64,000 nt of DNA from CADEFQ01 sp035433705 (GTDB lineage: Bacteria; Pseudomonadota; Gammaproteobacteria; Steroidobacterales; Steroidobacteraceae): contig DAORVK010000005.1 in assembly GCA_035433705.1 (NCBI GenBank), positions 41,531-105,530 of the forward strand, written 5' to 3'. Both the position numbers and the translations under genes were made by a program. The stretch's first letter is position 1; each line of letters starts with the position of its first letter. Positions 51,205 through 59,452 of this stretch are shown here, piece by piece. Below the pieces are notes generated by a model. The model was not told the origin of the DNA. It did no database searches and saw only the letters and a list, made by a program, of their open reading frames with translations.

Positions 51205-54200
51205 ATGTCGCGGACGAGAGAAGCTGTCAATGTGCGCACCGGTAACGCTGGAGGCGCCGTGGTGCTGTTCGCTCTGGCATGCTGCTTTGCCCTGAGCGGG
51301 CTTGCGGCGCTCGTCTATCAGACAGCCTGGACTCGCGAGTTCGCGCTCGTCTTCGGCACCTCCGAACTCGCGGTCGCAACCGTGCTCGCCGCATACATGG
51401 GCGGGCTCGCGCTGGGAGCCGCCCTCATCGACCGGATGTTGCCGCGCTTCACGCGACCGGTGCTCGGCTACGCGCTGCTCGAACTCGGTATCGGCGCCGC
51501 CAGTGTCGCCCTCGTGCCCGCGCTCCTGTACGCGAGCAGCGCCCTGCTCGTCACGATGTTTGGCGGACAGGATGCTCCCCCGTCGAGCGAGCACGGCGGC
51601 CTTTCGCTCTATTTTCTCGTGACCGCGTTCGTTGTCCTCGCGGTGCCTGCGACCCTGATGGGCGCCACGCTGCCGCTGCTCGCACGCCACGCCGTGCGTG
51701 AAGACGCGCAGATCGGTCACCGCATCGGGCTCCTGTACGCTGCGAACACGGCGGGCGCCGTCGCCGGCGCGTTGCTCACCGCTTTCTGGCTGCTGCCCCT
51801 GCTTGGCCTGCGGGCGACCGTGTGGGCGGCGGCGGCCGTCAACGTCGTTGTATTCCTCATCGCCGCGACTCTTTCGCAGCGTGTGCCGGCATCCGCACTG
51901 CCCGCCACAGCGCCGCGTGTGCCGCTTTTCGCCGACGCCTCGCACTGGATCCTGCCGCTGATGCTGGCCTCGGGCGCGGTGACTTTCTTCAACGAGGTCC
52001 TCTGGTCGCGGATGCTGGGCCATATCGTCGGCAGCAGCATTCATGCCTTTGGCGTCATGGTCGCAAGCTTTCTCTCCGGCATCGCGCTCGGTGGCGGTCT
52101 CGGCGCATGGCTCGCGACGACGCGCGAGCGCTCGACCCACCTCTTCATCCTCTGCCAGTTCGGCATCGCAGCTTCCGCGGTTGTGGCCTTCCTGCTGCTC
52201 AATCGACACGTGCCCGCACGGGCGGGGCTCGCTGGCAATTCGCTTTTCGGCTTCATGCTCCTCCTGCCGCTGACGCTGTTCATCGGCGCAACCTACCCGC
52301 TGGCGGTTCGCATCCTCGCGCGCGGCCCCGAGGCCGCCGCTGGCGCAAGCGCGCGCGTCTATGCCTGGAACACGGTGGGCGCCATCCTCGGCGCAGTGTC
52401 GGGTGGTTTCATCGTGATTCCGGCGCTGCGCTATGAGGGCGCGATTCACGCGGCCGTGATCGCGAGTGTCGCCATCGGCGCCTCTGCGGCCTGGCTCCTC
52501 GCGCGCGGGCGCCGTGGGCTGCCGGTTGTGGTCACCGCTGTCGCCGTCATCGCAGTGGCTGCGTTTCGCCCGGCGGTGCCGACGATGCTGCTCCTCGCTT
52601 CGCCGCTCAATCTCCCGACCGGGGGCAACTTGCTCTACTACGACGTGGGCCGCAGCGCCGATGTCGTCGTGCTCGGCCAGGACGGCGGTCTCGTGCTGCG
52701 CACCAACGGCCTGCCCGAAGCCATGATGGATACGCCCGGCGTGGCGCCGCGCTTCAGCGGTGAGTTCTGGATGTCCTCACTCGCAGTGCTTGCGCGACCC
52801 GAGGCAGAGCGCCTGCTGATCGTCGGCTACGGCGGCGGAGTGGTCGTCGAGGGCGTGCCACCGTCGGTAGAGGACATCGACGTGATCGAGCTCGAGCCGG
52901 TCGTGATCGAGGCGAACCGCGCCACGCGCGCGCTGCGCCGGCGCGACCCGCTGCTCGATCCGCGCGTCAATCTCATTACGAACGACGCGCGGGGCGCGCT
53001 CGCGCTGACCGCACGCCGCTACGACGCCATCGTCTCGCAACCTTCGCACCCCTGGACGGCGGGCGCCTCTCACCTGTACACGCGCGGCTTTCTGCAGCTT
53101 GCGCACGAGCACCTGACACCCGGTGGCGTCTTCGTGCAGTGGATGAATGTCAGCTTTCTCGACGAGGACCTGCTGCGCTCGCTGACTGCGACGCTGCTCG
53201 ACGTGTTCGCCGAGGTACGCATCTATCGTCCTGATCCGAACACGCTCGTGTTCCTCGCCTCCGACGCCGCGCTCGACCCCGAGTCGCAGATTGCGCGCAC
53301 CGGTCTGCCGCTCAGCCGCTCGCCGCTGCACTACGCCCGCTTCGGCATCAACTGCGCCGAGGATCTCGTCGCCGCACTCGCAGCCGATGCGGAGGGCGCG
53401 CGCCGGCTCGCAGCGGGCGCGCCTCTCATCACCGACGATCGCAACCGCATGGCGACTTCCAGCGTGTTCGAGCTCGGACGCGGCATGAACGCCGATGCCA
53501 CCGGCCGTGTATTGGCGCCCTACGATCCGCTGCAGCGCGCAGACAGTGCCCTGCATCGCGATCTCGCCCCGCTGCTCTCGATGAGCTATGTCGCGCGCCG
53601 CGGCTCGACCTATGTCGTCATCGACCCGAGCGAGCGCGACCGCATGCAGCGCCTCGGTGCAATCCTGGGCGACACGCCGCAGGGCGCCTACGTGCGCGCG
53701 CTCACCGTGATCCTCGCCGGACAGGCAGAGGCGGGCCAGCGCCTCTTCCACGAGGCACTCGCCCGCTTTCCGCAAGATGCGGAACTTCGCTTCGAGGTTG
53801 TACGACCGCACCTCGGTGCTCTGGCGCGCGGCACCGCATCGCCGGAACTGGTCGATGTCGCACGGGGACTGCGGGACGAGCCGAAGCTCGTGCTCGATGC
53901 GATCACCCTCGCGGCCCAGGAGCAATGGGACGATCTCGTGCCGCTCGATCCCGCGCTCGCGGCGATCTCCTGGGTGAAGCCCTGGGCCATCGATGCACTG
54001 CAGGTGCGGCTCGACTGGCGCACGCGCGTCGCGACACCCGAGGCACGCCGCGCATACGCCGACGAGGCCCTGTCCCTCGTCGACCGCGCGCTCATCGTGC
54101 AGCCGACCTCTGCGTTGTTCGGCTTGCGAGCGCGCGCTGCGATCGCCGCGGATCGACCGGAGATGATTGTCGAGTCGATCTCGAGCTATGCGCAGGCAAT

Positions 54201-54369
54201 GTACGCGACGGCGGCGCGCCTGCCCGCGGGCGCATCACGCACGCGCGCGCGCACGACCTTGCAGGGCCTCGCCCAGGTCCTCGAGGAAACGGGCGCCCGC
54301 TCACCTTCGGTCGAGCCACGCGCGCAAGCCGTGCGCAGCAAAGTTCTCGACCAACTGGGCAAACTCTAA
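51205..54369 (+). CDS. Giant multi-pass membrane protein fused to a spermidine-synthase-like domain
   Basis: The 1054-residue protein has an N-terminal transporter-like region with about 14 hydrophobic helices (residues about 15-460) and then a spermidine-synthase-fold methyltransferase-like domain (about 525-720; LLIVGYGGGVVVEGVPPSVEDIDVIELEP, LTNDARGAL-like, VFVQWMN). The remaining C-terminal 300 residues are helical and soluble, with a periodic pattern like TPR. The family is known in many bacteria; the reaction is not established. The start at ATG 51205 avoids overlap with the divergent gene. Confidence 0.85.
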   Translation: MSRTREAVNVRTGNAGGAVVLFALACCFALSGLAALVYQTAWTREFALVFGTSELAVATVLAAYMGGLALGAALIDRMLPRFTRPVLGYALLELGIGAASVALVPALLYASSALLVTMFGGQDAPPSSEHGGLSLYFLVTAFVVLAVPATLMGATLPLLARHAVREDAQIGHRIGLLYAANTAGAVAGALLTAFWLLPLLGLRATVWAAAAVNVVVFLIAATLSQRVPASALPATAPRVPLFADASHWILPLMLASGAVTFFNEVLWSRMLGHIVGSSIHAFGVMVASFLSGIALGGGLGAWLATTRERSTHLFILCQFGIAASAVVAFLLLNRHVPARAGLAGNSLFGFMLLLPLTLFIGATYPLAVRILARGPEAAAGASARVYAWNTVGAILGAVSGGFIVIPALRYEGAIHAAVIASVAIGASAAWLLARGRRGLPVVVTAVAVIAVAAFRPAVPTMLLLASPLNLPTGGNLLYYDVGRSADVVVLGQDGGLVLRTNGLPEAMMDTPGVAPRFSGEFWMSSLAVLARPEAERLLIVGYGGGVVVEGVPPSVEDIDVIELEPVVIEANRATRALRRRDPLLDPRVNLITNDARGALALTARRYDAIVSQPSHPWTAGASHLYTRGFLQLAHEHLTPGGVFVQWMNVSFLDEDLLRSLTATLLDVFAEVRIYRPDPNTLVFLASDAALDPESQIARTGLPLSRSPLHYARFGINCAEDLVAALAADAEGARRLAAGAPLITDDRNRMATSSVFELGRGMNADATGRVLAPYDPLQRADSALHRDLAPLLSMSYVARRGSTYVVIDPSERDRMQRLGAILGDTPQGAYVRALTVILAGQAEAGQRLFHEALARFPQDAELRFEVVRPHLGALARGTASPELVDVARGLRDEPKLVLDAITLAAQEQWDDLVPLDPALAAISWVKPWAIDALQVRLDWRTRVATPEARRAYADEALSLVDRALIVQPTSALFGLRARAAIAADRPEMIVESISSYAQAMYATAARLPAGASRTRARTTLQGLAQVLEETGARSPSVEPRAQAVRSKVLDQLGKL

Positions 54370-54382
54370 CCATCGCCTCAGG

Positions 54383-54417
54383 CCCTGCGCCCTGCGCCTT
54401 GCGCCTTGCGCCTTGCA
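54383..54417. repeat. Heptamer tandem repeat between convergent genes
   Basis: Five 7-bp units: CCCTGCG twice, CCTTGCG twice and CCTTGCA. It lies between the stop of the spermidine-synthase-like gene and the stop of the flavin reductase. Confidence 0.85.
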
Positions 54418-54420
54418 CGC

Positions 54421-54948
54421 TCAGAACCAGTCGCCACTGAAAGTTTCCCACGCCTCGACATGACGTGCGCGGGGCAGCGGCGTGAAGCGCCCGAACACGC
54501 CATCCTGAAAGACCAGCGGGTCGCCGCCTGTCTGCACGAAATGCGTCACCTGTCCGACGATGATCAGGTGATCACCACCGTCGTGCTGCGCTTCCACCGT
54601 GCAATCGAAGCGGCACAGCGCCCCCTCGATGAGAGGCGGCACCTCGCCCGCCTCGTCCGTGCCAGCCGGAAACTTCACGGCGGCCCGCCGCGCAAAACGC
54701 ATCGCCTCACGTTCCTGCGCGAGCTGCAGCACGTGCACCGCGAACGCGCGACCCATCGTGAAGGCGTCGAGGCTCGTGCTCTCGCGCTGCAGGCACCACA
54801 GCAGCAGCGGCGGCGAGAGCGAGACCGAGCTGAATGAGTTCACAGTCACCCCGACCGGCTCTCCGCCGGGCTTCCTGCCGGTGACGATCGTCACGCCGGT
54901 CGCAAAACGGCTGAACGCGTCGCGCAGGGCGCGCAGGTCGAGCGTCAC
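54421..54948 (-). CDS. Flavin reductase family protein
   Basis: This 175-residue protein of the DIM6/NTAB flavin-reductase-like fold has LRDAFSRFATGVTIVTGRKPGGEPVGVTVNSFSSVSLSPPLLLWC. Such proteins reduce FMN or FAD with NAD(P)H, often to feed a monooxygenase. The GTG at 54948 lies 2 bp after the SLC13 stop, so the two genes are probably co-transcribed. No oxygenase is adjacent. Confidence 0.88.
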   Translation of the reverse strand: MTLDLRALRDAFSRFATGVTIVTGRKPGGEPVGVTVNSFSSVSLSPPLLLWCLQRESTSLDAFTMGRAFAVHVLQLAQEREAMRFARRAAVKFPAGTDEAGEVPPLIEGALCRFDCTVEAQHDGGDHLIIVGQVTHFVQTGGDPLVFQDGVFGRFTPLPRARHVEAWETFSGDWF

Positions 54949-54950
54949 GC

Positions 54951-56360
54951 TCAAAGCACCACCCCCGTGACCGCCGTGATCACGATCACGGCGGTGAGAT
55001 CGATCCAGAATCCCGTGCGCAGCATCTGTCGCATTGAAATCCGTCCTGTGCCGAATACGATGGCGTTCGGCGGTGTGCCGACCGGCAGCATGAAGCCCGC
55101 CGACGCCGCCATCGCCGCAGGAGCGATGAGCACCAGAATCTGGTCCGGATTGCCGTTCGCCATTGCGGCCAGCACCGGCAAGAACGTGGCCGCGGTGGCC
55201 ACGTTGCTGTTGAATTCGGTCCAGAACACAAGCATCAGCACGACGACCAGCGTCAGCGGGAGCGCGGGCCAGTGGGCGATGCCCCGCAACGCGATGCCCA
55301 AGGCGTCGGACAGCGCGCTGGCCTGGATCGCCGCCGCGAGCGCGAGCCCACCGCCAAAGAGAATCAGCACATCCCACGGCACGCGTCGCAGCGCTTCGGC
55401 GTCGAGCAGCGCCGCACCACGACCGGCTCCGGCGGGTATCAGATACAGCGCGAGCCCGGCTGCGATCGAAATGACCGTATCGGTGAGCCCTGTGAGGCCC
55501 GGCAATTGTCCGAGCCAGGGCCTCGAGATCCAGAGTATCGCCGTCGCGAGTGCCACGGCGGCGACACGTCGCTCGGCCGCGGTCATCGGACCGAGCGCGT
55601 GCAGGGCCTTGCGCATCGCATCGCGCGGCAACGCGTCTGCCGGCAGGTCGAACGGCAGCGCGACGCGCGTCAGGATCAGCCAGGTGAGCGGCAACAGCAC
55701 GAGCACCGTCGGGATACCGAAGGAGAGCCAGGTCGCAAAGCTCAGGTCATAACCGAAGTTCTTCGCCATGAAGCCCTGCACAAGCGCGTTCGTTGGCGAG
55801 CCGATCAGCGTGCCGAGCCCGCCGATGGTCGCCGCGTACGCGACGCCGAGCAGGGTCGCCGTGACGAAATTCGCTGCGGCCTGCTCCCGCCCGCCGGTGG
55901 CCACCAGTGCGACGATCGAGCTCGCGACCGGCAACATCATGAGCGTGGTCGAGGTATTCGACACCCACATGCTCATGAAGGCGGTGGCGATCATCACACC
56001 CAGCACCAGCTGTCGCGGATGGTTGCCGACGGCCGCAATGATCGCGTAGGCGATGCGCTTGTGCAGCTGCCACCGCTCCATCGCAAGGCCGATCAGAAAG
56101 CCGCCGAGGATCAGGAAAATGGTCGAATTCGCGTACTCGGTGAGAATCCGGGTGGGCTCGGCAATGCCGATCAAGGGTACGACGAGGAGCGGAAGGAGCG
56201 CCGTAACGGCCAGCGGCACGGCCTCGGTGGCCCACCAGATCGCCATCCACGCGGCGAGCCCGAGCGTCAGCCATGCAGGGCCCGCAAAGCCCGCGGGCGA
56301 TGGCACGAAGACCGTGAGCAGGAACGCCGCGGGGCCGGACAGTACGACGCCTGGGCGCAA
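54951..56360 (-). CDS. SLC13/DASS-family anion transporter
   Basis: This 469-residue sodium-coupled dicarboxylate/sulfate-type transporter has the two family motifs WVSNTSTTLMMLP and FWTEFNSNVATAATFLPV, and the GRISMRQML C-terminal block. The start codon is TTG 56360, 6 bp after the L,D-transpeptidase stop; no ATG or GTG fits in the first 35 codons. Substrate likely a dicarboxylate or similar anion, by family. Confidence 0.87.
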   Translation of the reverse strand: MRPGVVLSGPAAFLLTVFVPSPAGFAGPAWLTLGLAAWMAIWWATEAVPLAVTALLPLLVVPLIGIAEPTRILTEYANSTIFLILGGFLIGLAMERWQLHKRIAYAIIAAVGNHPRQLVLGVMIATAFMSMWVSNTSTTLMMLPVASSIVALVATGGREQAAANFVTATLLGVAYAATIGGLGTLIGSPTNALVQGFMAKNFGYDLSFATWLSFGIPTVLVLLPLTWLILTRVALPFDLPADALPRDAMRKALHALGPMTAAERRVAAVALATAILWISRPWLGQLPGLTGLTDTVISIAAGLALYLIPAGAGRGAALLDAEALRRVPWDVLILFGGGLALAAAIQASALSDALGIALRGIAHWPALPLTLVVVLMLVFWTEFNSNVATAATFLPVLAAMANGNPDQILVLIAPAAMAASAGFMLPVGTPPNAIVFGTGRISMRQMLRTGFWIDLTAVIVITAVTGVVL

Positions 56361-56366
56361 GCGATA

Positions 56367-57368
56367 TCAGGACCCGGGCGGTGCCGGTACGCTGCCATCC
56401 GCCACCGGAGCGGAAGGAGCGACATCCGGCGAATCGTCTTCTGCCTGGATGCCGATCAGGACCGGCATGCCCGTGCCGCTCCCGAGATTCTGCAGCGCGT
56501 AATCCCAATGCACCGCCGTGCGCGTCGGCCCGAGCGCCTGGTCGAGCCGCGCCGCGAACTCGTTCAGGTCGATCGGCGCCACCTGCCCCTCGTCGTCGAC
56601 CGGCGGGTGCGCTTCCATGTAAACCTCGCCATCGACGATGGCGACCTTCACCGGTTCGTTGACGAGATAAACGTTTGTCCCGACTGGCACCATGGAATAC
56701 AGCTGCTCGATATCTTCCGGATACATGCGGATGCAGCCGTGCGTGATCGCCATGCCGACCGCAGCCGGATTGTTGGTACCGTGAATGAGGTAACTGCCGC
56801 CGCCGAACGCGAGGCGCATCTTGTAAGCACCGAGCGGGTTGTCCGGGCCCGGCGGCACAACCGCCGGCAGCGGATCACCGCGCTCGGCGTGTTCCTTGCG
56901 CACCGATGCTGGCGGGTACCAGTTCGGGTTTTTTTCCTTCTGGGTAATGCGCGTCTTGCCGAGCGGGGTCTTCCAGTCCATCTTCCCGATGCTGACGGGA
57001 TAGGTATAGACGACCGGCTTCTCGCCTTTCTTCGGCTTGGGGTAATAGTAGAGCCGATGCTCCGGCAGGTTGACGACGATGCCGTCGCGGGGCCCCGCAG
57101 GCAGGATTCGCTGCCCGGGCAACAGCACCGCCGTACCATCACCAGGCAACCACGGATCGACGCCCGGGTTCACGCGGCGGATTTCCTCGTAGCCGAGGCT
57201 GTAACGGCGGCCGAGGTCGATCAGCGTGTCTTCATAGGCTGTTACGGTGTGTTCCACGCTGCCGAACAGCGCAGTGCCTTCAGCTGGCAGCTCATACACC
57301 GTGGCCTGCGCTGCAGGGGCAAGCAGCACAGCAAAAAGCAGCGGGATTTGCAGGGCGGCTCGGCTCAT
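56367..57368 (-). CDS. L,D-transpeptidase (YkuD family)
   Basis: This periplasmic enzyme makes non-classical cross-links in peptidoglycan or attaches lipoproteins. The 333-residue protein has a signal peptide (to about residue 22), an N-terminal region with LysM-like character (TLIDLGRRYSLGYEEIRRVNPG) and a YkuD domain with the HGTNNP ... THGCIRM active site (His196, His210 and the nucleophile Cys212). It lies before the SLC13 gene. The C-terminal Pro-rich tail is not conserved. Confidence 0.92.
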   Translation of the reverse strand: MSRAALQIPLLFAVLLAPAAQATVYELPAEGTALFGSVEHTVTAYEDTLIDLGRRYSLGYEEIRRVNPGVDPWLPGDGTAVLLPGQRILPAGPRDGIVVNLPEHRLYYYPKPKKGEKPVVYTYPVSIGKMDWKTPLGKTRITQKEKNPNWYPPASVRKEHAERGDPLPAVVPPGPDNPLGAYKMRLAFGGGSYLIHGTNNPAAVGMAITHGCIRMYPEDIEQLYSMVPVGTNVYLVNEPVKVAIVDGEVYMEAHPPVDDEGQVAPIDLNEFAARLDQALGPTRTAVHWDYALQNLGSGTGMPVLIGIQAEDDSPDVAPSAPVADGSVPAPPGS

Positions 57369-57394
57369 GACCCCGCCATTCTACTCGACAAGCA

Positions 57395-57466
57395 TTGGTG
57401 CCGGGTTTTCGGTTATTCGGTTATTGCCACGGGGCAATAACCGAATAACCGAAAACCCGGCACCAA
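57395..57466. repeat. 34-bp perfect inverted repeat with a 4-nt loop
   Basis: The arms (57395-57428 and 57433-57466) are perfectly complementary, flanking ACGG. The arms contain a doubled CGGTTATT unit. It lies in the gap between two minus-strand genes, and no T-tract follows on either side. This is longer than a normal terminator and may be a mobile or regulatory palindrome. Confidence 0.92.
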
Positions 57467-57474
57467 CGTTCACC

Positions 57475-57924
57475 TCATCGGCATTTCCGGTACGGCGTGC
57501 CTTTGACCAGCGCCGCGTTGAGCGGCGACAAGGGCGGTCCACCCGCATAGCCCTCGTCGTGCGGCTCAATAGTCAGCACGCCCTTCACCTCGCCCGAATT
57601 GAAAGTCATCAGAACCGAGTACCCATCCTTCAGGATGAACGGGAAGAACCAGACACTGATCCCTGCGTAGTCGTGCGGGCCGTAGCTCGCTGCATATTCG
57701 AACGAGGCGGGTTTGACTTTCCTGCCACCCCATTCGAATGTGAATCCTGTGGCATCAACAACGATCCGGGGCTCGCGCTTGCAGTCTCCGGCCGGTGCGT
57801 AGCGCCCGAAGAGAGCGTCGAAGCCCTTGAGGTCGCGAACCTCGACGGCCATCGCGGGTGTGGTCACCGCTGCCAGCACTGCAAGAGAAGCGAGGACCGT
57901 CGCCGCACAAGTGGATATTCTCAT
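57475..57924 (-). CDS. Secreted hypothetical protein
   Basis: The 149-residue protein starts with a signal peptide (MRISTCAATVLASLAVLAAV, cleaved after AMA near residue 26). The mature part is beta-rich (FTFEWGGRKVKPASFEY, SYGPHDYAGISVWFFPFIL) with two cysteines. No family is recognised. The ATG at 57924 gives the signal peptide; one at 57948 gives eight more residues. A palindrome follows the gene. Confidence 0.7.
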   Translation of the reverse strand: MRISTCAATVLASLAVLAAVTTPAMAVEVRDLKGFDALFGRYAPAGDCKREPRIVVDATGFTFEWGGRKVKPASFEYAASYGPHDYAGISVWFFPFILKDGYSVLMTFNSGEVKGVLTIEPHDEGYAGGPPLSPLNAALVKGTPYRKCR

Positions 57925-57988
57925 GGCTACCCCTAAAGACGCACTCACGGCGAATCTGTCAGGCCGAAAACGCTATCCGCGCGCTGAC

Positions 57989-59434
57989 TCAGCCCAGGGC
58001 GAGCTGCACCTCGACTGCTGCGCGCTCGGCCGATTCGAGCGCACCCTCCATGCCGCGGCTGCCGAGCGCCGTGTGCTCGCCGCAGAAGAACAGTCGCTCA
58101 TGAGGCTTGGCGAGCTCGTTCGCGAACTTTGTCACCTGACCGGGCCCGAAAGTGGCCCACACGCCCGCCGCGAACGGATCGGTGGCCCAGGAGCGCACCT
58201 TTGCAACCGTGAGGGCACCCTTCGCCGCAGGTCGCAGGCGCTCAAGTTCGGCGACGACCGCGCGACCGGCGGCCTCGGGACCCAGCAGGTCGAGATATTG
58301 TGCGTTGAGGCCTCGCGCCCATGCGGTCAGACTCATGACTTCATCGGGGTTCGGGCCGAAGCGCTGCGCGTAAACCGTGCCCGCGATGCCGTCCGTCCAC
58401 ATCGTCGGATTGAGCCCGTCGCTCTCCCAGAACTTCTTCTTCGGCACGACATGCACCTGCGTGATCGGGACGTAGCTGATCGTGCGGATGGCGGCGTTCT
58501 GGACCGGCGGCGGCAACGGATCGATCGCGACATGACGCAGCGTCGCAAGGGGCATCGAGCAGACGACAGCCTTCGCGCGGTGCCGTGAGCCGTCCTCGCA
58601 CGCCACTTGTGCGCCGTCAGGGCGCGATTCAATCGCGACGACGCGCTGACCCTTGCGCAGATCACCCTTGAGGTGACGCGCCATCGCTTCCGGCAGTCGC
58701 TGGTTGCCGCCTTTGAAGGCACCGATGAAGGGCGGACCACCCGCCCCCCGGTTGACGAGCTGCCATTGCGCGACGGCCGCCTGCATCAGCAGCGATACAT
58801 CGTGCGCCGTCGTGCCGTAAGAGATGTTCGTGTCGTAGGCGAGCTGGATCGCCGCGTCGCTGGCCCCGTTCGACGCGAGGAACTCGTAAACCGGAATATC
58901 GAACTGCGCGAACTCCGGATCGAACCAGCGGCCGAGGTCCTTGAACGGCATGAAGCGCTTGAACACCGCATCGGCAAAGCCCCACGGTGGCAGGGACTTC
59001 AGCGCATCGGGGAAGGGGTTACGCGGATGACGCGGCCAGTCTGCAAGCGGCACATGACTGCCGTCGATGAACAGCTCCTGCGGCCCGTGCCCGAAGGCGC
59101 GCGCGAAGATGTTCTCGAGCTCGACGCCGTACTTCTTGCCGGCTGCGATCACGCGCCCATAAGCCGAAGCGACGGAATTTCCGCCCGCTTCCGGGTGCCC
59201 CGGTACGTCGTCCAGCGTATACAGGCGGCCGCCCACGCGCTCACGACCCTCGAGTACGAGTACCCGTAGTCCAGCCTCCTCGAGTGCGAGGGCCGTACCG
59301 AGACCCGATAGTCCCGCGCCGATCACGATCACATCGGGTTCGCCCGCGCGCCCTGCATGGGCCCGGCGCGACACGCCAGCCGCAGCGAGCAGTGTAGTGG
59401 ATGCGATCACGAAATCACGGCGTGAGATGGTCAT
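57989..59434 (-). CDS. Tat-exported flavin amine-oxidase-family protein
   Basis: The 481-residue FAD oxidoreductase has an N-terminal twin-arginine signal (SRRDFVIAS), the dinucleotide motif DVIVIGAGLSGLGTAL, the ERVGGRLYTL block after it, and a C-terminal FAD-contact block FFCGEHTALGSRGMEGALESAERAA. Such enzymes oxidise amines or similar compounds; the substrate is unknown. It follows the TonB receptor by 18 bp, so it may act in the periplasm on a compound that the receptor imports. Confidence 0.88.
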   Translation of the reverse strand: MTISRRDFVIASTTLLAAAGVSRRAHAGRAGEPDVIVIGAGLSGLGTALALEEAGLRVLVLEGRERVGGRLYTLDDVPGHPEAGGNSVASAYGRVIAAGKKYGVELENIFARAFGHGPQELFIDGSHVPLADWPRHPRNPFPDALKSLPPWGFADAVFKRFMPFKDLGRWFDPEFAQFDIPVYEFLASNGASDAAIQLAYDTNISYGTTAHDVSLLMQAAVAQWQLVNRGAGGPPFIGAFKGGNQRLPEAMARHLKGDLRKGQRVVAIESRPDGAQVACEDGSRHRAKAVVCSMPLATLRHVAIDPLPPPVQNAAIRTISYVPITQVHVVPKKKFWESDGLNPTMWTDGIAGTVYAQRFGPNPDEVMSLTAWARGLNAQYLDLLGPEAAGRAVVAELERLRPAAKGALTVAKVRSWATDPFAAGVWATFGPGQVTKFANELAKPHERLFFCGEHTALGSRGMEGALESAERAAVEVQLALG

Positions 59435-59452
59435 GGGCCTCTCCAGTCTCGA

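Noticed and set aside
55272..57440. A 722-residue plus-strand frame across the SLC13 and L,D-transpeptidase genes
   Set aside because: Both minus-strand genes keep clear family motifs; the plus frame is low in hydrophobic residues and has no motif.
57395..57466. An ordinary intrinsic terminator at the palindrome
   Set aside because: There is no T-tract on either side, and the arms are far longer than needed for termination.
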